Positions 34,106 through 45,303 of a stretch of 64,000 nt of DNA are shown in pieces; the stretch's first letter is position 1; each line of letters opens with the position of its first letter. The translations under genes and the position numbers were made by a program. The notes beneath the pieces were generated by a model, which was given only the letters and a program-made list of their open reading frames with translations, was not told where the DNA came from and ran no database searches. This stretch comes from Aspergillus flavus (taxonomy: Eukaryota > Ascomycota > Eurotiomycetes > Eurotiales > Aspergillaceae). The DNA lies in assembly GCF_009017415.1 (NCBI RefSeq), contig NC_092404.1, forward strand, positions 558,001 to 622,000. The letters run 5' to 3'.

Positions 34106-36628
34106 ATGAGGCTAACGATCTCCGCGGCAGTATTGCCTTCGTTGCTTCTTCTCCCCTGCTTCCTGGGAGATGCTCTAGCTCATCCGGGACCTGATCCTAA
34201 GGCAGCATGGGTGCGTCAAGGTCGGGGAAGGAAGAGTTCCCCGCGGAACCTGCAAGTCCATTCGTCTATGCTCTCGACCTGCGTCGAGAGCAATGCCACT
34301 GTGATCAAAGCACCCAAGCATAATGTTTGGGAAGGCTTGACGGACGAGGAAACAGCCTCTGTGGTTAAGTGGCTCTTCCAACAACCGACGCTGAACCTGA
34401 CTGTCACGGAAGGCGCCGGAGAGTGGGATAACACGATGTAAGCGCCAACTTTCGGATCACTCTCGGTGGCTAACAGGACCAGTGCCCTCGTCGAGCTGAT
34501 GCGCCCCAACAAGACGGATGTTTTAAGCTATCTCGATCACCAAGGCCCAGCACCTAGCCGTTACGCGCACGTTGTCCTTGACAACCGCGCCACGACTGAC
34601 CCTCATTATGCTGATCTTTTGGTCGGGCCTCTACCCATCACCAATCAGTCTACCCCTTCTTGGACGCCATTAGAGTATCCTTACACGCGCAAGACTCACG
34701 GTCGAGTGCGCAACCTCGACGCTGACTATAGCACCATCTACTCTGAGTGGCTGTATAAGGTTAGCGCATCCATTGCAGATATCACCCTGGACCTGTTCAA
34801 TGGGACTGCATTGGGCTTAGACAACGACACTCTTGATATATGGGGGATTGACCCCCTCTGGCAGGATGACGGCCGGATCATCCGCTGGGACACATTCTGG
34901 AACATGCCAACGGATGAGTTCGACAACGGCAGCATCCTACCGCTGGGACTATTCTTCAAATCCGACGTGACTGGGCGTGATCCTTCTCAGTGGAAGCTTG
35001 AAGGCTGGCTTTACAACGACATCTTCTATGAAACGACAGAGGCTTTTCGCCATGCATTCTTCTCGACCGGATTTGTCAAACTAAAGCCCAACACCGAGGG
35101 ACCATGGGCGCAGACGGACCAACGGGGCCCTATACTTCCACAAGACAAGCAGCAATCGCCTCTCATGGTAGCGCCGTCAGGAGCACGGTACTCTGTGGAC
35201 CTCGACCGCAAATACGTGACATGGATGGACTTCTCGTTTTACATCAGCTTCTCTCGTGATACCGGCGTATCAGTGTTTGATATCCGCTATAAAGGTCAGC
35301 GCGTGCTGTACGAGTTGGGTCTACAAGAGGCACTCGCCCACTATGCGGGCAACGACCCAATCCAATCCAGCGTCGCATATCTGGACTCATACTACGGCTT
35401 CGGACCGTACGCCTTTGAGCTAGTCAAAGGCTACGACTGTCCGGTCTATGCAACCTACCTCAACAGCTCCTTCTACGTTTCCGAGACAACACACACGCAC
35501 ATTGACAGTCTCTGTGTGTTTGAGTACGATGCCGACTATCCTATTCAGCGCCACAGCACGTCCGACTACGTGAGCAGTACGAAGAACGTATACCTCACCC
35601 TCCGATCCGTGTCCACGATCGGCAACTACGACTATATGACCAGGTGAGTTCCACGCCCCGAAAGACGCATGAAATCACACCCCATTAACCATGCTTCCAG
35701 CTACACGTTCCACATGGACGGCACGATTGGCGTCGAAGTCCGCGCCTCCGGCTACATCCAAGCCGCCTACTACGCGCACAACGAAGACTTCGGCTACCGC
35801 ATCCACGATGCGTTGTCCGGCAGCATGCACGACCACGTCCTCAACTTCAAGGCCGACTTCGACATCCTCGGCGTGAACAACAGCATCGAGCTCACTACGG
35901 TGGCCCCGGTCACCCGCACCTTCACCTGGTCCGGCGGCCGCTCGCGCAACACCATGACCCTGGAACGGTCCATCCTATCGTCCGAAGACGAAGGCCGCTT
36001 CAACTGGGGCCCCAACGGGGCGACGATGATGCACGTCATCAACCAGGACGCCCGCAACCCGTACGGCGAGTACCGGGGCTACCGCGTGCTGCCGGCGGCC
36101 GGGACAGCGCACCTGACGGTCCAGGACTCCAGCAACGTGGCGCACGCGGCGCACTGGGCCGAGTACGACATCCAGGTCACGCGGCAGCACGACCACGAGC
36201 CGCGCGCCGCGCACGCCTACAACAGCCAGGACATCCACAACCCGCCCGTCAACTTCGCCGAGTTCTTCGACGGCGAGCCGCTCAACCAGACCGATCTGGT
36301 CGTGTGGCTGAACCTGGGGATGCACCACGTCCCGCACACGGGCGACCTGCCGAACACGGTGTTCACGACGGCCCACTCCGGGGTGCAGTTCACGCCGCTG
36401 AACTACCTCGCCGGGGACCCGAGCCGGCAGACGGTGAACATGGTGCGAGTGAATTATGCGAATGGGTCGGCGACGGAGGTGAAGACGTTCGGGCAGGCGG
36501 AGGAGGTCTGTACGGTACCCATCACCGGGATCGGGGAGGAGCTATGGCGGTATCAGGGGGATGTAGTGGTGCGGAAATTCCCGTATAACCCGAATGATCC
36601 GTACTATGAGATGGAGGGGGATGCATGA
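34106..36628 (+). CDS. Secreted copper amine oxidase
   Basis: Three exons, 34106-34437, 34477-35643 and 35701-36628, with introns of 39 and 57 nt; 808 residues. A signal peptide covers about residues 1-25 (LLLLPCFLGDALA). Copper amine oxidases deaminate primary amines to aldehydes with release of ammonia and H2O2. Hallmarks: the topaquinone precursor Tyr495 in GNYDYM, catalytic-base Asp414 in YLDSYYGFG, copper ligands His543 and His545 (HDH) and a third at His708/709 in MHHVP. Many N-x-S/T sites fit secretion. It is secreted rather than peroxisomal, as no C-terminal SKL is present (ends EGDA). The first intron is unusually short but has a GCTAAC branch site adjacent to its AG. The last exon is visibly more GC-rich than the second. 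It is likely to support use of amines as nitrogen source. Confidence 0.93.
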
Positions 36629-37576
36629 TGCACATGTAGATAGATTTCCTACAGGCCGAATCTGCATCGGCTCCGTGACAAAAACAATTTTTTTAAAAGA
36701 TTAAAAAAGATAACCCTAATGGAGATATTTGGAAAAATAAAAAATCAAAATACAAGAGAAGACCATATAAAAGACTAATAATAAAATAGAGTAGCAGAAT
36801 ACCTATTATAAGTCACGTTATCTAGGGGTCAGGTGACACAAAAGCCTTTGCGGGATTCATCCCGCAGACCCTAGAACCTACTAAGTAGCGCACTAGACAG
36901 CCTAAGATCACCGCGTGTGCCTTACACCTATAAATACTTAAAATCTTAAAAATAATAAACTCTAAAATAGTGAAATATCTATGTAGTAAAATTAACAATT
37001 AACCAGAGAATAGAATAATAACTAAAGTATAATAGAAGTGGAATATATATATAATAGACAAGTTCCGATGCCGAATTGATAGCTCTTGAGAGAATAATCG
37101 AAATGGAGATAGAAAGAAGTAAGCCTAGGGTGTGTAATACCAGTGGCGTATTGGTCAATAACTGATTTGTATTGACAGTCAATTGCAAGTCTCTTGTTGA
37201 CTAAGTCCGGAGTGTTCGCACCGGAATCGGGAGTCGGAGTCCACCCGATGTCACGAGAACAGGTACAAAGAGGAAGGGATTGCCCCGGTGGAGGCCAGAT
37301 TCTCAAAGCCCATTCCAGCTCAACGGGTTTGGTTTGTTTGCATGCGACCGACCATTCTAGACACGGTCGCCAATTCAAAGAGCTTCTGCTGCCAAGATTC
37401 ACCTATAAATAGAATCTGTAATCAAGTAAGAATTAAAAGTTGTATCTATCATTATCTATCTCTATATCGCACTTTTCTTGTAAAACCCTTCCCGTATAAC
37501 ACATACAAAGAAAACGTAAATATCAGAGACCCAGGTATACCGTATATATTAAGCCAAGAGCGCCGTGTAGTGGCGC
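36629..37576. other. AT-rich spacer between convergent genes
   Basis: About 950 nt, strongly AT-rich from about 36680 to 37060, between the amine oxidase (+) and mannitol dehydrogenase (-). It has a perfect 8-bp hairpin with 2-nt loop at 36849-36866, flanked by inverted TCTAGGG/CCCTAGA arms (36821-36830 and 36867-36875). No coding sequence seen; possibly a degenerate MITE. Confidence 0.5.
36821..36875. repeat. Nested inverted repeat (possible MITE remnant)
   Basis: An inner hairpin, TGCGGGAT/ATCCCGCA around a 2-nt loop (36849-36866), is enclosed by outer arms TCTAGGGGTC (36821-36830) and GACCCTAGA (36867-36875), which pair with one bulge. It lies in AT-rich sequence, so the GC hairpin stands out. 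Copy number elsewhere is unknown. Confidence 0.5.
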
Positions 37577-39085
37577 TTAGTCAATGTACTTGGGAAGCGT
37601 CTTCAGGATGCCGTCCCGGGCGATGTCCTCCATCGCTTTGGTGATTTCCTGGAGGAACCTCTTGTCGCCGCGCAAGTCGTCACCGAACAGGCTCTTGATG
37701 CTGAGGAGCTCGGCCGGGCTGGTGCCTCCTGCGCGAGCCTTGGCCTGGAGCTCCTCGCGCATCGGGTCGTCGACCTCGAACTTCTTGCCGCTGTCGTCGA
37801 CGCCGTTAATGTAATGGAACCAGGCAGCCGCAACGAAACACAGGCGGCGGAATGGGCCAGTAACCCAGATCGCCTCAGCAATTGAAGGCATGATAAATTG
37901 TGGGATCTTGCCCGAAGCGTTGAGGCAGATGCGGGGCAGTTGATCCATGATGGTTGGGTTGGAGAAGCGCTCGATGAGCGTCTTGCAATACTCATCAATG
38001 TTGACGCCCGGGATCTCGGGCAACAACGGCTTCACCTCGTCCTGCATCATTTGCCACACAAACTTGCTGAACAGTGGGTTCTCCATCACCTCGTGGACAT
38101 ATTTGAAGCCGGCCAGCTGCCCTGGGTAGCCGATGGCCGAGTGGCTGCCGTTGAGCAGGCGCAGCTTGTGCTTCTCGAATTCCTCGACGTCATGGACATT
38201 CTTGACCACCTGGGCACCAACCTTCTCGAATGGTGGGCGGCCATCGGAGAACTGATCCTCAATTACCCACTGCATAAAGGGCTCTGTGACGACGGGCCAC
38301 GAGTCCTCGATAGCAAAGTTGTCTGCGAGTGCCGTTTTATCGGTGGCGGATGTCTGAGGGGTGATACGGTCGACCATGGCGTTGGGGAAGGCGCCCTGTT
38401 CGGCAATCCACTTCGCGATCTCGGGGTTGCGCAGGCGCGCAAAGGACTCGAGCATGTGGCGAGTGATGGAACCGTTCTTCTGCATGTTGTCACACGACAT
38501 GACGGTAAAGGGCTTGAGCCCTTGCTGGTAGCGGCGTGCCAGAGCGGCATAGAGGAAGCCGAACGTGGTGCGCGGGGACTTCTCGTTCGCTGGTTGGAGG
38601 TCGAACTGAATGTCAGGGTGCTCACTTTGGAGCTCGTGTGTGTTCTCGTTGTAGTAGTAACCGCTCTCGGTGATAGTGAGCGACACAATGTGGGTATCCG
38701 GGTGCGCCATCTTGGCGATGACGGCCTCGCGGTTATCGGGGGCAAAGAGATAGGAATTGATGCTCCCAACAACATGGGCAAAGCTGCCCTTGGCCGAACG
38801 CTCAATGACGGTGTAGAGGTGGTCCTGCGACCCTAAGGCGTCGCGCATGGCGGCGTCAAAGGGCTGCAAACCAACACCACAAATCGCGTAGTCAGTCACA
38901 CCATGCTTCTGCATCAACTGGTCGACATAAACGGCCAAGTGAGCTCTGTGGAAGCCGCCGACGCCGACGTGGACAATTCCCTCCTTCACGTCGCCACCGC
39001 GCTTGTAGGTTGGGACCTTGACTTGGGTCTCACCTGCCGCCGCAATTTGCGACAGGTTTTTGTTGTTGAGCTTCAGGGGAGCCAT
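37577..39085 (-). CDS. Mannitol 2-dehydrogenase (NAD+)
   Basis: Single exon of 502 residues, start ATG at 39085; in-frame sequence upstream is 5'UTR. The enzyme interconverts D-mannitol and D-fructose with NAD(H) in the cytosol. The N-terminal dinucleotide site includes GVGGFHRAH (about 41-49). The long-chain polyol dehydrogenase signature is present with Lys307, Asn312 and His315 in KLRLLNGSH, spaced as in characterised mannitol 2-dehydrogenases (Lys/+5 Asn/+8 His). Length matches known fungal enzymes of about 502 residues. In Aspergillus mannitol is a major storage and stress polyol. The gene stands alone with a purine-rich leader and no visible cluster partner. Confidence 0.95.
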   Translation of the reverse strand: MAPLKLNNKNLSQIAAAGETQVKVPTYKRGGDVKEGIVHVGVGGFHRAHLAVYVDQLMQKHGVTDYAICGVGLQPFDAAMRDALGSQDHLYTVIERSAKGSFAHVVGSINSYLFAPDNREAVIAKMAHPDTHIVSLTITESGYYYNENTHELQSEHPDIQFDLQPANEKSPRTTFGFLYAALARRYQQGLKPFTVMSCDNMQKNGSITRHMLESFARLRNPEIAKWIAEQGAFPNAMVDRITPQTSATDKTALADNFAIEDSWPVVTEPFMQWVIEDQFSDGRPPFEKVGAQVVKNVHDVEEFEKHKLRLLNGSHSAIGYPGQLAGFKYVHEVMENPLFSKFVWQMMQDEVKPLLPEIPGVNIDEYCKTLIERFSNPTIMDQLPRICLNASGKIPQFIMPSIAEAIWVTGPFRRLCFVAAAWFHYINGVDDSGKKFEVDDPMREELQAKARAGGTSPAELLSIKSLFGDDLRGDKRFLQEITKAMEDIARDGILKTLPKYID

Positions 39086-40939
39086 TGTGAATGTGTGAAG
39101 AATGAGAGAGAGGAATTGAAAGAAAGACAAGGGCGAGAAGGCGAGAGAGAAAAGGGGGTTTGTTATTTTTTTTCTGGCTGGGGCGCTGAGTCGACGAGGG
39201 TCACCGCCAGTTTTTGACCGCTGGTTGGAACAGATTACATCATGTGGTGGGGAGCTGATCTCACGAGGTTCTCGAATTTTTTTAGCCACTTGATAAAAAA
39301 AAATCAAAAGTACAGTGCAATTAGATAAGCATTCCTTTTTTCTTTTTTTATTTCTTGGTTGCCGCTCTCGGTCGCCGTATCACATTTTAAACTCAACGTG
39401 CTTAAGGTTTTCATGTTCGAAGTCACCTTTTGTCAATGGAACAAAAAGAAAAACTCTGAGATCCACCCACATAAAACCCTAAAAGAAGTCAGCTGTTGAA
39501 AATGAACAAAGATATAGATCTCTGGTAGTAAATTCCCATCATACCTGACCCCAATTCAAGCCAAAATTCGGGCAATAAGGGGAAAACACCGACGGCAGGC
39601 TGGAATCATCTTGGTTGCGATGATGGCAAAGTACCGGGGACACTCCACAACCCCAGTACCTCCCTGGACCCACGAAGAGGCCGGGGCAACCCACTGAGCC
39701 ATAGAACATGATCGAAGCCTCCCCCGAATCCTGTCATTGTTGTCAATCACCGTGGGAACTCGTGTGTTTGGACGGACCAAAGTGGGCAGGAGCTGATCGG
39801 GCCGAGACCGTATTGGTAGCAAGGAGTGGGTTCCTGGCAATGAACCCACATGACCTGGGTCAGAGGGACGAGCACGGTTGGTATTCCCATGATGGGGGTG
39901 GCTCCTGCGACCCTCTTCCCATCGATCCCAATAAATTGCCCAGTATCATATCGGTCTCCCCGAGGGCGACTATTGAAGTATCTCTGAGCATAGTCTCGTG
40001 GCTAGTAACTAGTATAGACTGGCTATACACATCATCATCACACCGGGATTTCCGACAAGGCTCACAAGAGGTGGTCTTTCCATATGCGGCGTCGCGAGTT
40101 TCTGGTACGGTTTCAGCATCACAAACATATGAGGGGGGTTGATGGGATGCTATATACGTATTTGTTAGGGTAAAAATTTCCGATCGGAGATTCCAAGTGA
40201 GGTATGACTGCTGATTGATCTCGTAGTAGGTATTAAGAAGGGAAGTTATTATGTTCTACTATGAGGGGTTCTGTACACAACCCCTCTCACCAGATACCCA
40301 CGTGACCGTCGGCCGAGGTCTTGTCAGGTGCATTCAATTGCCACGTATTACATCTGCTATCTCCACCGCTTATCCACTGCATATTCCTCATGACTCGCGT
40401 GGATGTGACATGTAACCCTGTGTGCATTTTTACCCGATACCCTTTTCTGCAAACTATTGACACCTATCGACGCCCGCATCAAAGTCGGCGAACAACCTTA
40501 TCGGATGCAGGGGTGGCTTCGATAGCGACATGCATAGGTGTCAGTCGGAAGTCTCGTGACCTGAAGCGGTGTGCGTTTGTTATCATTTTGAGCTTGCAAG
40601 TCAATTCCATGCTCCAATAAGGTTACGCCAAACATCTCGTTGTCAACCGTGACACACTAGTGCAAAATCATGGGCTACTCAATGCCCGATATCGCGTAAC
40701 CAGCTGCCCATGACGGACTCCTATCTCCAAGAATCTCCTAAAGATCGACAGTATTCATGCTCACTCGTACACTTTGTTTCAGCCAACGGGTGACAACTCG
40801 GAGCCAATTCTTTGACGTTGTCATCCAAGATTAAGCTTGCATCGTCGGAAGGAGGCATGTGCGTCAATGCCTCTTTGGCCATGACCAATTGAAGATGGAA
40901 CTTCCGAGCTCCCTTCAGCCGGTAGCCGAGAAATGCACT
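39086..40939. other. 1.85 kb spacer, promoter of mannitol dehydrogenase
   Basis: Contains the promoter of the leftward mannitol dehydrogenase gene and the 3' side of the next leftward permease. Frames of 97-144 codons occur on both strands at 39556-40142, overlap antisense and have no recognisable domain. Nothing else supported. Confidence 0.5.
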
Positions 40940-42808
40940 TTAATCGGCTGTCACCTTGATCCTGGGGCCGTGCCAGCATTTGTGACCCCTGACAAACCAA
41001 TCAATAACGGCGAAGAACACCACTGCCAGAAAGACAGGTGCGGCATAGTTCATGTTCGTCGCCGTTACAGGGTAGTTAGGGGGAAACGGGAGGAAGATGA
41101 CAATGTATATTCCGTACATGATCACGAAAATGTTGAGCGGGATCCCCCATTTTCCCAGTCGAAATGAGCCCCAGCGCACCTCCTGCGGTGCGCGAATGCG
41201 CTTGATTAGGAGAAAAATGATGGGAATGAGGTAAGAGATGTACTGGCCCAGAGTTGCGAGAGACAGGAGCGCATTGAAGGCTGTGGTGGAACCGATGTTG
41301 ATCACGGCAAGAAGCACGATAATGGTTGAGACTAGGAAGAGTGCACGCAAAGGAATCTTGTGCCACGAGGAGATATGTACGAAGTAGCTGGAGAAGGGAA
41401 GACCTTCATCGCGCGCAAACGCCCAGGTCAGCCGGGTAACCGATGCCAGCCCATTGAGCAGGGCTACAAACCCCGGCAAGATGAACATCATCAACATCCC
41501 CGACGCAGCTGCATTCGACTTGGTGGCCGCGTAGAAGATCTCAAGGAGTGGATAGCCGGTTGGGGTGTTGAGAGCGTCATCCAAGCTGCCCATCGTGTAT
41601 AAAAGTCCGATGGTAAATCCCAAGGCAACAGTACCATTGATCAGGACACTGTATACCATAGATCGGGGAATTGTCCGACGGGCGTCCTTGACCTCCTCGG
41701 CCATGTGCACCACTCCGTCGAAACCTGGTCCAGCACGATAGTCAGTTTTTCTTCTCTTTCCTTTCTGCTATGGGACATCTAGATATGAGGGAGAAGGTAA
41801 AGTTGGACTATACCACTGAATGTATAGACTGCAGTCAAGAGACCAACCGACCAAATGATACCATCATTATGCCAGCCGCTGGCAGAGTTCTCGAAATAGG
41901 TCCACACGAACTCCGAAGAGTTGCGAGAGCCCAGGACGATTAAGGTGATGAGGACCGCGGGAAAAAACACAATATGAATGGTACCACCGATTACTTCCAC
42001 GGCAGACAGCAGACGCCGACCGTAGATGTTCACGGCTAAAGGGATCAACAAGACCGCCCATATGATCAGAGTGGTGTGCCAGGGTTTGGGGTTATAGCTC
42101 GGGTTGTTCTGGACGGCAAGGGCCTTAATTTGGGTTCCGATCAAGAAAGGTGAGGTGGCGGTATTGGCCCACCAGGCAAAGATCTGTCATCATGTTAGAG
42201 AGCGCTTGGACTAGAGGGCTAGGGTGTCAGACTGTAATCCATCCTGTGTTAAGGTTAGTGAGCACCCATCGACACAGAAACGTCAATCTCACCTTGCATA
42301 AAACTCAGGAATCGAGGAGCGAACGGAGCAAGATCGTACGTCCAATGGTACTGAGCTCCAGCCACAGGGGTTCTATTTTGCCAGCGAGTTAGTCAAAACG
42401 TATTCGTCAACGATCTAGTCAACCCAGCAGTCCACCAACATTGACGCAAGTTCGGCCAGCGAAAGAGCCATCCCCAGCGACCCGAGAATTACCAAAATCA
42501 ACCCATAGATGAGGGCCACAGGGCCGCCGTTCTCTAAACCCGCAAACATGCTAGCCCCGATCGCTTCCCAGGAGGCCTGCGAAGTTGCGGCAAAAGCCAG
42601 CATGGGAAGGAACCCGAGATATCGCTACGATAGATGAGAAAGGCAAATCATGAAATCTATTAATCTTTCTTTTCTTCGATACACATACCTCAAGGCCTTG
42701 TTTCCTCTGAGACCCTTGGCTCCGAGAAGGTGAAGGCCTCCGGACGATGTTGCGGGGCAATTTGTGCTCGCCATAGCCGTGGACCATTTCAATCTCATCG
42801 TACTCCAT
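40940..42808 (-). CDS. APC-family amino acid / GABA / choline permease with microexon
   Basis: Six exons on the minus strand: 42689-42808, 42440-42624, 42293-42372, 42233-42243, 41814-42183 and 40940-41724; phases close exactly at 516 residues. It is a multi-pass (about 12 helices) plasma-membrane transporter of the amino acid-polyamine-choline superfamily, close to fungal GABA/choline-type permeases. Conserved features are the first helices with GASMFAGLENGGP, a TPVAGAQYHWTY segment, the GWIT-IFAWWANTATSP junction, a FDGVVHMAEEV motif and the RLTWAFARDEGLP motif near helix 8. Exon 4 is only 11 nt and is needed to supply GWIT. The introns are 64, 67, 49, 49 and 89 nt. One intron donor is GTCTGA. 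Substrate cannot be told from sequence. Confidence 0.92.
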
Positions 42809-43389
42809 TGCTGTTACCGTTGAACAGGGCTTTTAGATGGACTTTCTTCTGAAAGAAAAAATCGGGCGGTTGGGGTGTAGTTTTAGGGCTGAGTACGGAG
42901 GTGCAGGAATGTTCAGAAAAAACAGATAGAAAAAGGAGAATAGAGAATAGACATTTCCCCTCCTCATGCTTTAGATTGCAATTTAAATAAAGGGACGGAA
43001 TATAACCATGGATGAATCCCTGTCCAACCTCTAAGCTCTAGTGCCATGTCCGTACGAAGTATCATCGAAGCTCTAGCCAAGGCTACACTATTACCATTAC
43101 AGGGATTGAGATCCCACCACGGGACGTTGTAACCATATACTTGATAGGACCCTGCCTTAGCTTGCTCCGTCAATCTCTTGCTAGATTATACTCTAGGGCT
43201 CCTTGTCTTGACTGCGAGCCAGGGGTTGGGAGCTGATACATGTACAAGACGACATACACACACACACACACACACACTCTCTCTCTCTCTCTCTCTTTGA
43301 TTCAGTCCTTTTCTAACATCTAGAGACCTATTCACACCGTGTTTCCCTCGCTTCCACACTCCCGACCTTGGTTTCTGTTCCGTTCCACG
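42809..43389. promoter_or_regulatory. Divergent promoter region with CA/CT tract
   Basis: 580 nt between the permease (-) and the rhodopsin-like gene (+), so it serves as promoter for both. A (CA)n(CT)n tract at 43256-43298 lies about 90 nt before the rhodopsin-like start. No specific factor site was assigned. Confidence 0.5.
43256..43298. repeat. (CA)n(CT)n compound microsatellite
   Basis: About 11 CA units followed by about 10 CT units, read directly, in the divergent promoter. Confidence 0.95.
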
Positions 43390-44981
43390 ATGCCTATCTC
43401 AATTGCTCTCCGCCCCCCGCTTGAGGAGAAAAGTGTGGACAACAATGGACCCCTTGTATCGATTTTTACATTTATCCCTTTTTCTGTCACACTTATCGTA
43501 GTCATCATCAAGACTTGGTCCATGGTATATCTAAAGCGGGTAGTGCTCTCGGTTGATATCCCGATATGGACCGGCACAGTGCGAGTCTCATTCCATACAA
43601 CACCGTCTCTGAACAAGAGCAACTGATTCACTTCTCCAAAATTACAGCTAATATTATAATAGATAGTTGCGCTCGTGCAAAGCCTTCTGATACAATTTGC
43701 CGTGGATCATGGAATGGGAAGGCATCTTGAAGACCTCTTGAGTACTACGTTCCATACGTACAACAAGGTGAGCCTAGTCCTACTTCTTAAAAGTTCGACT
43801 CAAAACTCGCCTTGCGCGTTAGCTAAGTTTTAGAGCTTCACAGATGACATATATTGCGCAAATTCTTTTCTTTTTGGTTCTTACCCTTACTAAAGTATCA
43901 ACGAGTAATCTGATCAGATCGATCGATCCGACTCAATCCATTCAGAGATACTGCCGCATTACCGAAACAGTTATTGGCGGATGGACAATACTGGCAGTCT
44001 TTGGCTACGTGTTCCAATGCCAAACGCCACGTTGGCAATATTTCCCTAGTCACTGCCTTGGAGAGGTGAGTAAAAGTCAAGAAATCGATCCTGGATCTGA
44101 ACCCTACGCTTAGAACACCTAGGGGGCCATCATGTATCCGATTATGACCATCAATATGTTAATCGATATAGCGCTTGTGGTTCTACCAACAATAATGCTC
44201 TGGAATGTCCAAATGCCGTTGCCTCGTCGCCTGAAGATCATCTCAACATTCGCGTCTCGGATTTTGTGAGTCTCCTAAGCACGCAAGCGGCATGTAAGCA
44301 GTTGAACTACAACTGACACTGGGTAGGGTCATTGTTGTTGACGGTTTCCAATTACCCTACTTGGAACAATATTTACATTCGACAGATCCCACATGTTGGT
44401 CATGGCCTCCCCCAATAGATCCCGGTAGCTACACCTTGCTGAAGCGAGCATTTAGGGACAATATTCAGTTTCATCGCTTGCAGCCAGTATGGCTTTTCCC
44501 TCATAATTGCTCTTCCCAAGTGGGACGTATTTATCCCATTTCGTCTTTTCTCTGCTAATGTCGTATTCTGCCTAGCAGGGTTATGATGAACGCCAACATT
44601 ATTACGACATGCATCCCCAATCTGTACCGTGTCATGAACAGTCTGGCCCTTAAAATGAACAGAGTACAAATTCCGGAGGAGTTAGAGTTGAGCTCATCTC
44701 AGAGGTCCAATTGGGCAGAGCCTGGTTCCCGCGTTGTTTCTCCAATGGGGCCCAGCTCCCAAGCTGGAAAAGGTGTAATCGAGATCCTTCGCTTCCCCCG
44801 ACAGGCCAGTGAGAGAGAAAGCGGTACAGCTATACAGAGTACGCCTGGTTATGCCTATGGCCACGATGGGGCCGAAAGCACGAAAAGCATCATCTCATCG
44901 CATGATACAGTAGGGGAACATTTCAATGAACCAAAAGATGGGGATAATCGCACAAAGATGGTCCCCAGTGCAAAAGCATAA
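43390..44981 (+). CDS. Fungal rhodopsin-like (Pth11-related) integral membrane protein, last junction unresolved
   Basis: Exons 43390-43578, 43663-43767, 43844-44065, 44123-44265 and one from 44327 join cleanly; a final exon runs from about 44580 to 44981. The protein has the seven-helix fungal rhodopsin-like fold: a first helix SIFTFIPFSVTLIVVIIK, LVQSLLIQFAVDHGMGRHLED, the conserved TKVSTSNLIRS segment, CWTI-like helices, PTIMLWNVQMPLPRRLK and a final IITTCIPNLYRV helix. A cytoplasmic tail of about 110 polar residues follows. The frame entering the last exon must be phase 2, but no donor in the 44390-44575 stretch provides it, and direct reading stops at about 44560, so the gene may carry a small indel. 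The family is widespread in Pezizomycotina; ligands are mostly unknown. Confidence 0.72.
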
Positions 44982-45303
44982 CGACAGTTGGTGATTGAGT
45001 AAAGTACGCGTGATAATTGAGTGAAGACTATGTTATTCCATACTCATGTTTATAGTCTAGTACAATGAGGATATCTCCTTCATTAATGTCGGTTCGGCTT
45101 TTGTATGCTAATGGAAACTCGAAGTGGTTTAGCGTGCTTCTCGATAAAAAAGGTTTAAAATTAGGGGAGAAAAATTGCTGAGCGCCCGATTAGCGTCGTG
45201 CTTCGGATTAAATCATGACAACAGCCACTGCTTCTCTCCCATCCAGATTCCAGACTTATTTCCCTCGTATGTCTTGGATTGAAGCCCTAGAAGGTTAGGT
45301 AGA
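44982..45303. other. Short spacer
   Basis: About 320 nt between the rhodopsin-like gene and the next plus-strand gene; nothing else recognised. Confidence 0.5.

Noticed and set aside
37898..38836. 312-codon plus-strand frame inside the mannitol dehydrogenase gene
   Set aside because: It is an antisense shadow of a clear enzyme gene with intact catalytic residues.
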